A stretch of 64,000 bases of DNA from assembly GCA_012845835.1 (NCBI GenBank), contig JABAKD010000020.1:7457915-7521914 (forward strand), read 5' to 3'. The DNA is from Undaria pinnatifida. Taxonomy: Eukaryota; Sar; Phaeophyceae; Laminariales; Alariaceae. Below, piece after piece: positions 46,744 through 56,475 of the stretch. The notes under the pieces are model-generated. The model saw nothing but the letters and a program-made list of their open reading frames with translations. It did no database searches and was not told the DNA's origin. The position numbers were made by a program, and so were the translations under genes. Position 1 is the stretch's first letter. Each line of letters opens with the position of its first letter.

Positions 46744-47451
46744 TCAAATAATCAATGGTGGGCGAGCGCCGCGCTTGGGCACGAAACCCTGTAACCCTTC
46801 GTGCCCTTGATGTCCAAACACGGCGCACACGTACGTCCTGGTTGTTCCACCGTTGTCGCAGAGCCTGGGCTCAACATGCCGCGGGAGGCAGTTAGCACCA
46901 CGTGGAGAGACACGCAATTCAGGTTTATCCGAGCCTCCCACGACACCCCCTGGTTGCCAGTAGCCATGGAGAGTTAATGGATAGTGTTGGAGAACCGGCT
47001 CCCGGACAGCCGGACGTAACCCCGCGCAGTAGATAGGAGCGTGGACAAGCGTCCTACCGGCGAGACCACTCCCGTCTGCAGCGTCGGAGAAAACACCATC
47101 CATATCAATGCCCACGCCCTCACAATCCTCAAGCCCGTTCACGACTCCCGTCGCAAGCACGTCAGCGAAACTGCCCGCGCCCGCACCACCCTCACCCTTG
47201 CTCACAAATCCCGTCACAACCACGTCGGCGTCACTGCCCGCGCCCGCACCACCCTCACTACTGCTCGCAACTCCCGTCGCCACCACGTCAGCGTCACCGC
47301 TTGCGCCCCTGCCGCTACTACTGTCCATCAACGCTGGCGACTTTTTCGCGCCGTCCGTGGCGTCTTCGGTTGATAAAAATCCAGCAATATGCGCCCGCTC
47401 CCCACCGCCGCCGCGGTACCAGCACCCCTGTCGACACACATTGGTCGACAT
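46744..47451 (-). CDS. Hypothetical protein with three 21-residue repeats
   Basis: This minus-strand frame has 235 codons. Its middle third holds three tandem 21-residue units of the form DADVV(A/V)TG...GEGGAGAG, produced by a 63-bp DNA repeat (anchors 47146, 47209, 47272). The C-terminal part has several cysteines and histidines (CAVFGHQGHEG) but no recognised zinc-finger spacing. The frame could be real, a fragment of a transposon protein, or an artefact of the repeat, because the + strand is open over part of it too. I do not recognise the protein. Confidence 0.25.
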   Translation of the reverse strand: MSTNVCRQGCWYRGGGGERAHIAGFLSTEDATDGAKKSPALMDSSSGRGASGDADVVATGVASSSEGGAGAGSDADVVVTGFVSKGEGGAGAGSFADVLATGVVNGLEDCEGVGIDMDGVFSDAADGSGLAGRTLVHAPIYCAGLRPAVREPVLQHYPLTLHGYWQPGGVVGGSDKPELRVSPRGANCLPRHVEPRLCDNGGTTRTYVCAVFGHQGHEGLQGFVPKRGARPPLII

Positions 47452-47459
47452 GCAACTTG

Positions 47460-49447
47460 CGACATGAGCGGTAACAATTGATCAGCCATGGAAAGAAAAT
47501 ACGAATTTGCTCCTGCTTTTCACATACACACATCGACAAGGCCTGCAGTTTCATACACTGCGCGACCAAATACGTCCAGCGTGGCAGTTCCCCAACTGCT
47601 GAACACGCGCGAATGACCCCCCGTAAAAATTGTGAAGCAGTGTATGAACAACCAGGTATATTTCACAAACACATGCTATAAATGAAACATAGCTGTACCG
47701 TACCACACAGCTTGCAAAGTTGAGTTTCAATCATTCAATCGGTCGTACTCACAGCTGACTTTTTCCATTTTTTTATCGAAACTGCTTGAGCTAGCGAATG
47801 CAACAACTGCTGTCCTCACAAGTGCTCACGTGTGTTTAAGCGGCCTGTTCGTGAGTCTCCACGTGGGTCCGGCTCAGTTGCTCTGTATTAAGTCCGAAAT
47901 CGCGCTTGCACTTCTTGCACACCCACACTCAGTTGCCGCCGCTGGTCTTCGCGGCGATTTTTCCGATAGGCAAACGTGCTCTGCTCGCATGACAAAGGGG
48001 TGTAGGGACCAACAGGGACGCGGAGAAACCTAGTTGGTTCGCATTTCGTGCGCGTTTTTTTTAGGGATTTTGATCATGCGGCTACGGCGTCTGGTATTGC
48101 TGCTGCTGCTGCCAAGGCTAGGCCTCTGCTACTGCTGATGTTGTCAGTTATTGGGGAGGAGGCAGCACGACACACACGCTGCTCGATGGTGAGCACTTTT
48201 ACATATGATAAACCAGAGTTTTGTCTTTTTTCCAGTGCTTGCCGCTGCTGCTGCTGCTGCTGCGAGGTGCACGATACCCTCCAATATCACACTACAGCCC
48301 TCATACCTCTCCACTCACTCTCTGTGCTGTGCCGAACACTCATGCTCAATGGCCTGGCCCTCGTCCATTCCTGAACCGTCACCGAAGTTGGCCCCGCAGC
48401 AACAGATGAAGTCTTCGCCATCGGCTGGCTTTCCGCAGACGCTTTGTAGCCAAGCTGTCGTGTCGAAGGAGGGTTGTAGCAGGGGTCCCTTCACCGTGGA
48501 GGCTGTGCTCATTGTGACCACTCTCTCTTGCTCTCTCCCTTTTTCTCCGTTGCTCTTCGCTGTGCGTAGCTGGTACGCAGGCTGCTGCTGCGTGACCAGG
48601 GGGGTACGTGTCTGCTCTATAGTACCCCCTCTGCCCCTTTAATATATAGGATTTAGAACGGGGGCTCTTTGCATAGGAAGTTATGTGGCGTAATGGATGG
48701 GGGATGGGGTCTTCGTACCACCCTCCCCCATCTGGAAGGGCGAAATAAAAATTTTGGTACGTGGGTGTCGAAAAAAATATTTTGTGCGCCGTTGGCAGAC
48801 GTACAGAAGTACGCAATTTAGTGCAGAAGAAATGAAGGCCGTAGGGTTGCTCGCTCTTTGTTCGACGTATCAGATGAGGGCATGCGGCTGCCGGTTGACA
48901 TTGCCCGCGACGTATTTAATACCTGTGGTACGATAACCTAATGGTACGCATAGACTCACTTGATAACAGGTACGAGTTACAGTACGTGTACATATTTCTG
49001 TGGCTGGTGGAATAACGGGAGATGTGTGGTGGTATGATGCTCCTTGTTCATATCAGATCATGATTGCTGCTAGCACGTCTTAAGTACTATAGCCCTCGTG
49101 TTATGCCTGGTTCTAGCTAACCATCTACTGCTGTAGTACCAGGCATGATAATACGACGTAGAAGCAGTATACTGTTTTTATTGCAGTAGATATCTAACTC
49201 TCTGCTACCACAAAGGTGACACTTGGGCTGATGCAAAAACATTCACGAGATAGAGCAGCGTGCCACGTCCCTGGTACCTGATATTCATCGTGAAGCAACG
49301 TATGTGTCTTTTTGAGTATTCACGTGGTTTCCTGTATTAGACGACATCTTCGAAGTATCGCATGCAGCAGGAGGGCAAAGAAACGATGTTGTACTGCTGT
49401 ACTATTCTTATGCGGGGTACCTGACGCAATTTTTATTTTCATACCTA
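47460..49447. other. About 2 kb anonymous DNA with a C-tract tail and CTG runs
   Basis: A degraded C-tract terminal sequence (CACACAGCTTGCAAAGTTGA... CTCACAGCTG) lies at 47702-47757. CTGCTGCTGC runs lie at about 48100-48110 and 48246-48265. CCTGGTACCTG and related GGTACC palindromes occur near 49270. No gene is recognised. Confidence 0.4.
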
Positions 49448-49452
49448 CCTGG
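49448..49452. other. Target site duplication, left (CCTGG)
   Basis: CCTGG immediately precedes the left LTR, and the same five bases follow the right LTR at 55225-55229. Five bases is the usual Copia target duplication, which shows that the element ends are intact. Confidence 0.85.
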
Positions 49453-49882
49453 TGTTCGATATAGCTTGTCTCAACGAGCAAAGTAGGAACAACGATGGTC
49501 ACGAAGGATCGTCCGACGGGGTATTGTCGGATTACCCGACGGTGCATTGCGGAATATTATAGCATGGGAAGGACACGTGGAATAGTCCCGAAGGTCCTTG
49601 TAGACTGTTCCTGGACCCAATCTAGGAACACGTGGAAATATGAGAATGTAGCACCTGTAGTATTTGGGAATTTGGGGCGTTGCGAATATTGCCTGGTGTG
49701 GAGCGAGATGGCTTCGCCCACTCGCCTCACTCCATCTCTTTCCCTCTTATCAGCATCCGGGACCAGCTAATAAAGACATCTATATACCATCTTCTTCACA
49801 CTGTGTGTTGCAGTGAAGCTCGCGCCCTGAGACTGGGCTGCTGGGAGCACATTATTCTTCGCATAACCGATTTAATCCAACA
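49453..49882 (+). repeat. 5' LTR of the Copia element
   Basis: 430 bp, TG...CA. A TATA-like GAATATTATAGCATGG lies at about 49550, and an AATAAAG polyadenylation-like signal at 49769. It differs from the 3' LTR at about 49462, 49478, 49616, 49683 and 49719. Confidence 0.93.
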
Positions 49883-49892
49883 CGTTAACGTG
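49881..49892. promoter_or_regulatory. Perfect 12-bp palindrome at the LTR/internal junction
   Basis: CACGTTAACGTG overlaps the last two LTR bases. This is where a primer-binding site should sit, but it does not match the initiator-Met tRNA-type PBS used by many Copia elements. The primer is therefore unidentified. Confidence 0.5.
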
Positions 49893-49913
49893 CTTTACGT
49901 TTGAATCGGAACA

Positions 49914-52900
49914 ATGCCTGGAAGTGAGCATGACCAAGAGGAGGCCGGCTCACAAGAAGAAATGATGGTCTTGCTGAGATCATTGGTATCCCGACAAGAT
50001 CGACTGGAAGAGCGGGTGGCCAGCGACCGGGGCCGTGGAGAGGCCCAGTCCAACCCTGGCAGGGAACGCCAAGATGGAGTCGTAACCGGTGGGAACTTGC
50101 AAGCCCCTGGTGGTGGTGTACACGTAGACGAGATTAGGTATGACGAATCCGTTGAGAGTTCAGGTGTAAATGTAGGCCCTCGTGAATTCAGTAGTATAAA
50201 GCAGGCAGTCCCCAAATTCAGCGGTAAACCTGAGGAATTCCCCGTATGGAGTAAGCGGTTCGAAGCGTTCGTATCGATGAGTGGGTGTTTGGGTTCTATG
50301 CTTACAGACATAGAGGTAGCTGTAGGTGACACAACCAAAGACACGCAATACTTCATTTCGCAAGGTGTGAGCCGTCCACACATCAAGAATGCGCGGGTTG
50401 CATGGATATGTCTGACTGAGAGCATGACTGATACTGACCTATTAGACAGAGTGTTTGCCAGGCAATCGCCAAGCGGTGCTTGGAGAATGCTTCGGGATTG
50501 GTTTCTTCCGAAATCAGTTGCCACACAGGTCAAATGGTCGGACGCGTTTGATGCAGTGAAAATGGAGAAGGATGAGGAGCCCATGAAATTCTTCAGTCGC
50601 GTAGACAAGATTGTTGGTACTCTTGCTTCGCTTGGTGTGCCGAAATCAGAAGGAGAGGTGAACCGCAAACTGGTACGAGTTCTTACAGCTGACTACGAGA
50701 TAGAACAACGCACGCTCTTGTACCGCGATGAAATCACCCGAGCTGAAATAGAGAGCATTGTCAGGCAGAGGCACCTGAGACTTCCCGTGTCAAAAGGAAA
50801 GAACGTGGGTCAGGCACTGTTTTCGAATGGTGCTGCCCGAGGTGGCCGCGGAGGTGGGCGTGGAGGTAACCGTGGAGGTGGTCGCGGATCCAACCGTAAC
50901 AATGTTAGGTCGCGAAACAAGGAATCAGCGAATGCTGATGCTAGCCAGGGTAGCGAAGGTAGAGGCAGCCCCCCCACCCCCAAGCAGACCATCCCCCAAT
51001 CAGAGTATGATAAGGTGAAGGGTAAGTGTATCCGTTGCTTGGAACCCGAACACATGTGGTACCAGTGCAAGGCTCGTGTCACCCCGGCTTCGGAGAGGAC
51101 GTCTGGCGAAGGTGCACAGGAACAGAACAACAGTGGTGAGACTGTGTGCTGTCTTGCGAATGCTATGTTTAGCCGTAGTGATGACTCGTGTACTGAGGAA
51201 CGTAGTGAGAGCATAACAGAGAGCTTAGCTGAGAAATGGAAAGCAGACAGTGGTGCTTCATTTCACATGACTCATTCGGCTGACCTGTTGAGTGACGTAC
51301 GACTGTGCGACGACAAGGTTAGGATCGGTGACAACCACCTGATCGACGTCGTGGGGTATGGCACGCTGACTGTAGTCTTCCCCGGAGATCTAACTGTTAA
51401 ACTGCTAGATGTGGCATACATGCCGGACTTGGCGTTCAACTTGTTTTCGCTAATGGCCGCGCATAAGCAGGGAGTAGGATTCATGACCGAGGATGAGGGC
51501 TTGTGCATTTCTCTTTTCGATGGACGGTTGAGATTCGAGGGTGATGGATCTAGTTACTCCAACTTCGCTTGCAGGATAGAGCCAGACAACGGCTATGTGC
51601 CGTTTCCCCTATTGACACCCGACCCCGCAGAGAACCGAGGGGAGACTGGTTGCGATTTTCCCCTGGCGTTTCCCGTGCTTGCCCCCGGTAGCGCTGCTTC
51701 TGCTGAGACTGCTGTAGATATCAACATATTCCACTGCGTGCATGGCCACTCTAACGAACTACTGCTGAGAGAGACCGCAAAGGCACTTGGTGTAGAACTG
51801 TTAGGGACGCTAAGACCCTGTACTGGCTGTTCTATGGCGAAAGGTTACCGCAAACCAATCCCCAGCAGTACTAAGTCACGCGCGCCAGAGAAGTTGGGAC
51901 GGGTCTTTGTTGATCTAAGTGGCCCTAAGAGAACCCCTTCTCTGTTGGGTAAGAGGTATGTCATGCTAGTGAAGGATGACTTCTCTCGCTACGCCTGGGT
52001 ATATTTTCTGAAGCACAAATCGGATGCAGCAGACGCGTTTAGGAAGTTTTTGGCTGATGTGCGCGCCGACGGTGTCCCCTCGAAGGTTGAGGTTGTAAGG
52101 TCTGACAACGGTGGGGAATTCTTTGGTGGGGAGTTTGGAGAGGTGTGCAAACAGTTTTGCATCAAGCAGGAATTCACCAACGCGGATAGCCCAAAGCAGA
52201 ACGGTGTTGTCGAGAGAGCGCTAGGCATCATTCAGAACGCAGCGCTTGCTGCGTGCATCCAAGCCCCTATCATTTTCCCGCTCGTTCAACTACCGCCGAC
52301 TGAATCCCTGTGGGCGGAAGCGGTGCACTGGTCTTGTGACGCCTTGAACCACACCGCAACCACTGCCAACCCCGGCAACAAGTCTCCGCATGAGATGTGG
52401 CATGGAGCTGCCGCACCTGCCTCGCCACACCCGTTCCTTCGCCCAGCGTACTGCCGCTGGAACCGCCCGTCCAAGTCGTCACCCCGGGCCGAGAGCTGCT
52501 TTTACCTCGGGCCGGGCATCGACCACCCAAGTGACTCTTTGCGGATGCTCACGCGGGGGAACAGGGTGGTGGAGACTCGAGATGTGACCTGGGAGGCAAC
52601 GCTTGATGTGGGAGCGGTACTATCCCAGCTGCCGGAGGTACCGGAACAGGGAGGGACGCAGGGGCTAGAAGATGCGCCAGAGCTGGGAGGGACGGAGGAC
52701 TTTGTCTCCGCCCCGACGACTCCACTGCCGGTTTTGGGGAGGGGAATTCCTCACCAACTCCGTGCGGTGTCCCCGATGACGCCAGCGGTGTCTCCGATAC
52801 CGCAAGCTGGCGACGAGTTTCGCGCCGAAGATGTGGAGCCGAACGATACATCAGCGGTCAGCAGCGAATTATCTGACAGCGACTCTTCGTCTCAGGATGG

Positions 52901-53291
52901 AAGCGACGCGTCGGCCTCTGACGATGAAGCTCCAACCCCCACGGCGGTCCGGACTGCTGCACGCCAACTTGGAGCGCACATGTCAGGACCGGGCGATGGT
53001 GAAGAGATTCGGGAGGGACGTACGAGAGCGCAGACCAGGGCGCTCAATCGGGAAGCGGCAGCAGGACTGATTAGTGCGATCGGGCCCTGTGAAGGAGGCC
53101 GTGTGTTCCAGGCGCTACTGGCGGCGAATGAAGCGGAGTGTGAGAAGACGAAGTTGCCGGATTGCCTTGTCAAAGAGGCTGAACCGGAACCAACGTCATA
53201 CACCGCAGCTCGTAAGTCGAAGCATTCGGACGTTTGGATGGACGCGATGAGATGGACTCGAAGCTGCTGGAACGTTTGTGGAGGTTTCTGA
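49914..53291 (+). CDS. gag-pol: Copia gag-protease-integrase polyprotein (first frame)
   Basis: This is an open frame of 1125 codons starting 31 bases after the LTR. It begins with a charged, coiled-coil-like segment (residues 1-40). The gag core follows at about 100-275 (FSGKPEEFPVWSKRF; AFDAVKMEKDEEPMKFFSRV), then an RGG-rich stretch at 305-335 and a CCHC zinc knuckle at 372-385 (CIRCLEPEHMWYQC). Protease has DSGAS at 445-449. Next come the integrase HHCC region (FHCVHGHSN... CTGC), and catalytic D667 (FVDLSGP), D731 (RSDNGGEFF) and E767 (QNGVVER), with 35 residues between the last two. A Ser/Asp-rich linker leads to the RT start, where a frameshift near 53250 ends the product early with an unrelated tail (about residues 1113-1125). 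Domains and catalytic residues are seen directly; their functions follow from the Copia family. Confidence 0.92.
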   Translation: MPGSEHDQEEAGSQEEMMVLLRSLVSRQDRLEERVASDRGRGEAQSNPGRERQDGVVTGGNLQAPGGGVHVDEIRYDESVESSGVNVGPREFSSIKQAVPKFSGKPEEFPVWSKRFEAFVSMSGCLGSMLTDIEVAVGDTTKDTQYFISQGVSRPHIKNARVAWICLTESMTDTDLLDRVFARQSPSGAWRMLRDWFLPKSVATQVKWSDAFDAVKMEKDEEPMKFFSRVDKIVGTLASLGVPKSEGEVNRKLVRVLTADYEIEQRTLLYRDEITRAEIESIVRQRHLRLPVSKGKNVGQALFSNGAARGGRGGGRGGNRGGGRGSNRNNVRSRNKESANADASQGSEGRGSPPTPKQTIPQSEYDKVKGKCIRCLEPEHMWYQCKARVTPASERTSGEGAQEQNNSGETVCCLANAMFSRSDDSCTEERSESITESLAEKWKADSGASFHMTHSADLLSDVRLCDDKVRIGDNHLIDVVGYGTLTVVFPGDLTVKLLDVAYMPDLAFNLFSLMAAHKQGVGFMTEDEGLCISLFDGRLRFEGDGSSYSNFACRIEPDNGYVPFPLLTPDPAENRGETGCDFPLAFPVLAPGSAASAETAVDINIFHCVHGHSNELLLRETAKALGVELLGTLRPCTGCSMAKGYRKPIPSSTKSRAPEKLGRVFVDLSGPKRTPSLLGKRYVMLVKDDFSRYAWVYFLKHKSDAADAFRKFLADVRADGVPSKVEVVRSDNGGEFFGGEFGEVCKQFCIKQEFTNADSPKQNGVVERALGIIQNAALAACIQAPIIFPLVQLPPTESLWAEAVHWSCDALNHTATTANPGNKSPHEMWHGAAAPASPHPFLRPAYCRWNRPSKSSPRAESCFYLGPGIDHPSDSLRMLTRGNRVVETRDVTWEATLDVGAVLSQLPEVPEQGGTQGLEDAPELGGTEDFVSAPTTPLPVLGRGIPHQLRAVSPMTPAVSPIPQAGDEFRAEDVEPNDTSAVSSELSDSDSSSQDGSDASASDDEAPTPTAVRTAARQLGAHMSGPGDGEEIREGRTRAQTRALNREAAAGLISAIGPCEGGRVFQALLAANEAECEKTKLPDCLVKEAEPEPTSYTAARKSKHSDVWMDAMRWTRSCWNVCGGF

Positions 53292-53892
53292 AATTCCCGC
53301 CAGTAACAATATCGTAGAGTCAAAGTGGCTCTTGAAGTGGAAGAGCGACGCGCACGGCATGATTGATAGAGCTAAGGCACGGTTGGTAGCTAAGGGCTAT
53401 AGTCAGGTAGAGGGAGTTGACTACTTCGAGACTTTTGCCCCCACTGCCTCGACCACGTCTAACAGACTCATTGCAGCAATGGCGTGCAAGCTTGATTGGG
53501 ACTTGAGACACTTGGACGTTGACCAGGCCTTTATTCAGGCAGAGTTGGATACCGAGATTTTCTTGAGACTTCCTCGCGGTTGTGGCGAGATGTCCGGTAA
53601 GGTAGTCCTATTCAACAAAGCCCTTTACGGGCTGAAGCAGAGTGGCCGCTCATGGTACAAGCTACTGTCGTCAACCCTAGTAGAGTGTGGGTTTGAGCAG
53701 TGCTTGGTAGACCCGTGCGTGTTTCGACTAATGTTGAATGACGCGGTTGTGGCGATGCTGGTGGTCCACGTGGACGACATCAAAATCGCAGCGACCAAGG
53801 GGGTGACGGATTCGGTAGTAGCTGATCTCAATAAGAGATTCCCTACAAAACATCTGGGCGAGGTTACGTGGTACATGGGTGAGGGATCGTGA
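53251..53892 (+). pseudogene. pol: Copia reverse transcriptase (second frame)
   Basis: This continues pol one frame over. It shows ESKWLLKWK, KARLVAKGYSQVEGVDYFET, the first catalytic aspartate in HLDVDQAFIQAELDTEIF, YGLKQSGRSWYKL, and the second catalytic box HVDD (about 53767-53778), where most Copia RTs have YVDD. The distance from the end of the integrase linker to the GTF block looks shorter than usual, so the lesion may be a small deletion and not a single extra base. It ends at a stop at 53890 because of a second shift. Confidence 0.88.
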
Positions 53893-54718
53893 GAAGGGAA
53901 CCTTGGAGATTTCACAGACTCAGTTCATCCGAAACGTTGTCGACCGTTTCGGTATCACTAAGACCAGCCCCATCCCCGCTTCACCGTCGTTGGACCTCAG
54001 GTACGTGAGTGATGAGGAACCTGTGGTGGACGCGAATTTCCGTGAAATTGTGGGGAGTTTGATGTGGATTGCGAACCAGACGAGACCTGACATCTCAAAC
54101 GCAGTGCGAGCGATTGCGCGGTTCTCGCACGATCCTAAGGAAGTACACGTGAAGGCTGCTAGGAAGGTTCTCGAGTACTTGAGCGCTACAGCCCACTTGG
54201 GCTTGACTTTCAGGAAAGAGAGTAAGTTGGGGGATGTACAGTTGGAATACGACCTAGAGACGTACGTAGACGCAGACTACGCCCACAAGGCCGAGGACAG
54301 GCGTTCGGTATCTGGTGTAGCTGTTTGCTGCGGAGGAACGCTCGTATCTTGGTTTTCTAGGACGCAGAAATGCGTTACGCTCTCCACCACTGAGGCCGAG
54401 TACGTAGCGATGGCCGACGGGGTGAAGGAGGCCCTGTACGTGCGAGGAGTCTTGGTTTTCTTGATGCCTAGTCTTGGATCGCCGAGCATTGGAGTGTTTG
54501 AAGACAACAAAGGGGCGATTGACTTGGCCAAAAACCCACTGAGTTCGTCAAACAGCAAGCACATCGATGTGAGGTACCACTTCCTGCGCGAGTTGGTGGG
54601 AAAAGGAGATTTATGCGTCAAGTACTTAAGGACGGAGGATCAACATGCGGACATTCTCACCAAGGCGATTGCTCGTGAGAGTTTTGAGAAACACCGTGAC
54701 TTTTTGTTGGGGATATAA
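53879..54718 (+). pseudogene. pol: Copia RNase H and C-terminus (third frame)
   Basis: The frame resumes with RDREKGTLEISQTQFIRNVV just after the second shift. It then shows TRPDISNAV, the RNase H aspartate in YVDADYAHKAEDRRSVSG, LSTTEAEYVAMADGVKEA, FEDNKGAIDLAKNP, SKHIDVRYHFLREL and QHADILTKAI, and ends naturally at 54718. This is the standard Copia C-terminus. A few residues between the RT palm and this block seem missing, consistent with a short deletion near 53880. Confidence 0.9.
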
Positions 54719-54786
54719 GTTTTCCGTCGTAAATTGCTTTTGGGAGTTGCCAGTGTTGTTGGAGGCTTGTTAGTTGATCCAGCGCC

Positions 54787-54794
54787 AGGGAGGG
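54787..54794 (+). promoter_or_regulatory. Polypurine tract of the Copia element
   Basis: AGGGAGGG lies immediately before the right LTR, where plus-strand DNA synthesis is primed in LTR elements. Confidence 0.75.
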
Positions 54795-55224
54795 TGTTCG
54801 ATACAGCTTGTCTCAACGAACAAAGTAGGAACAACGATGGTCACGAAGGATCGTCCGACGGGGTATTGTCGGATTACCCGACGGTGCATTGCGGAATATT
54901 ATAGCATGGGAAGGACACGTGGAATAGTCCCGAAGGTCCTTGTAGACTGTTCCTGGAACCAATCTAGGAACACGTGGAAATATGAGAATGTAGCACCTGT
55001 AGTATTTGGGAATTTGGGGCGTTGAGAATATTGCCTGGTGTGGAGCGAGATGGCTTCGCCAACTCGCCTCACTCCATCTCTTTCCCTCTTATCAGCATCC
55101 GGGACCAGCTAATAAAGACATCTATATACCATCTTCTTCACACTGTGTGTTGCAGTGAAGCTCGCGCCCTGAGACTGGGCTGCTGGGAGCACATTATTCT
55201 TCGCATAACCGATTTAATCCAACA
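54795..55224 (+). repeat. 3' LTR of the Copia element
   Basis: 430 bp, matching the 5' LTR with five substitutions and no indels by eye (about 98.8% identity). The polyadenylation-like AATAAAG is at 55111. Confidence 0.93.
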
Positions 55225-55229
55225 CCTGG
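55225..55229. other. Target site duplication, right (CCTGG)
   Basis: Identical to 49448-49452. Removing the element and one copy would restore ACCTACCTGGTACGTATACTG-type sequence, a GGTAC-containing target like several others in the window. Confidence 0.85.
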
Positions 55230-55655
55230 TACGTATACTGAGGCACATGTCATACTTTGATTTTTACAGGTGATCGATTATTTTGGTCGTTCCCGCTGGC
55301 GAAATCGATTTTTTATCGTCCTCCACTGGTGACAAGTGGATGATATAATCCGAGTTTGTGGTCATGACAGCAGACATGGACGCTGTTTCTGGTTGCAGAT
55401 TTGGCCGTTGGGTTTTATTTGGTTTTGGTCGGGGTGTTGAGATGGGTGGCTGAATCTAGTTGGTTAGCATCGTTTTCGCCGGGCAGAAGGGGGCGGGGTG
55501 ACTGCATACTCGGCGTCCGTCACGACCAATGAAATGTACGGAGTTCGAGGGCGGCGATTGATTGTACTCGCGCGGGCACAGAGGTTTTTCATCGTAGGTT
55601 ATGGTATTTTGTAGTTTGCGTTGTGCAATCTTAGGGATGCGTTACATATGCGCGC
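55230..55655. other. Unassigned spacer after the Copia element
   Basis: No motif is recognised. The sequence is GT-rich in places and has no repeat partner that I found. Confidence 0.35.
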
Positions 55656-56475
55656 AATGTTGCCAAGATGATTTTCGACCAAATCCTTGATCTCATAGCT
55701 TCTTCTGGAGTGTATTTAAAAATTTTATGTGACCTAAACCTCTTGGAAACCCTCCCACCCCCGCCGCCCCCCCCCTTTTTATCCTCGCTCTCTCTTGCTT
55801 AAACGCCCCACCTAATATCGAAATCCGTCAGAGTAATAAACACCTCCACGCCCTGGATATCGCCTTATTATCTTTTTAGAGCCGTCCTTGCCGCTGCTGC
55901 AATTCCCACCACCCCCCGCCCCCAACGCCCCCTCCTTCCCCACCACCCGCACCATTGCCTAGACCTAGCACCACGCGTGCAGCAAACCTCTACATCTATG
56001 CGACCTAAAGCCCTCTCCCCCCCACACATTCCCCCCCCCTCCCCCACTAGAAAGATTTTTAGTTTTCACGCACAAATTGAGCTGCGCCACCTGTTCCTCC
56101 CCTTCCCCCCCTCCCGCCCCCCTTTTGATCAAAATCAGCCCCCCACGTCCTTCAAAACTCCGCCCTCCCATCACCGGTTACTCGACTTACAAAATTCACT
56201 TGATAAGCTGATGCATTTATTTCCTTCCACAGCTTTGCTGTCAGATTTTGTCCCCCTCAGAAACGTTTTTTTTTTTATAGTTTTCGCGCACAGACTGCCT
56301 AACATCATCACCCTGTTGACCCTGATAGCCACACTCACTGTAGTTGCAAGGGGAGTCTCCGACCTATATCCGTAACGAAGACAGGCAAGCCGCAATACGC
56401 GCGATCGGAGTATCACACACAGCTTGCAAAGACGAGTTACGACAAATATTCGATCTCACAGCTGGATTTTTTTTT
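55656..56475 (+). repeat. C-tract family repeat, copy 5
   Basis: It opens with a variant of the terminal sequence (CGACCAAATCCTTGATCTC... GGAGTGTATTT), followed at once by GTGACCTAAACCTCTTG and poly-C, then the usual modules. It ends with GCGCGATCGGAGTATCACAC and GATCTCACAGCTGG at 56400-56465. Start and end thus carry related sequence in direct orientation. Confidence 0.8.

Larger units (their letters stand above)
49453..55224 (+). mobile_element. Copia (Ty1/copia) LTR retrotransposon, complete ends
   Basis: The element is 5772 bp long with two 430-bp LTRs that start TGTTCG and end CCAACA, a 5-bp target duplication (CCTGG), and a purine tract before the right LTR. The internal region encodes gag, protease, integrase, RT and RNase H in the Copia order. 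Pol is divided into three frames by two small lesions (near 53250 and 53880). The LTRs differ at five positions by eye, so insertion was fairly recent. It looks autonomous in design but not functional as written. Confidence 0.95.
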
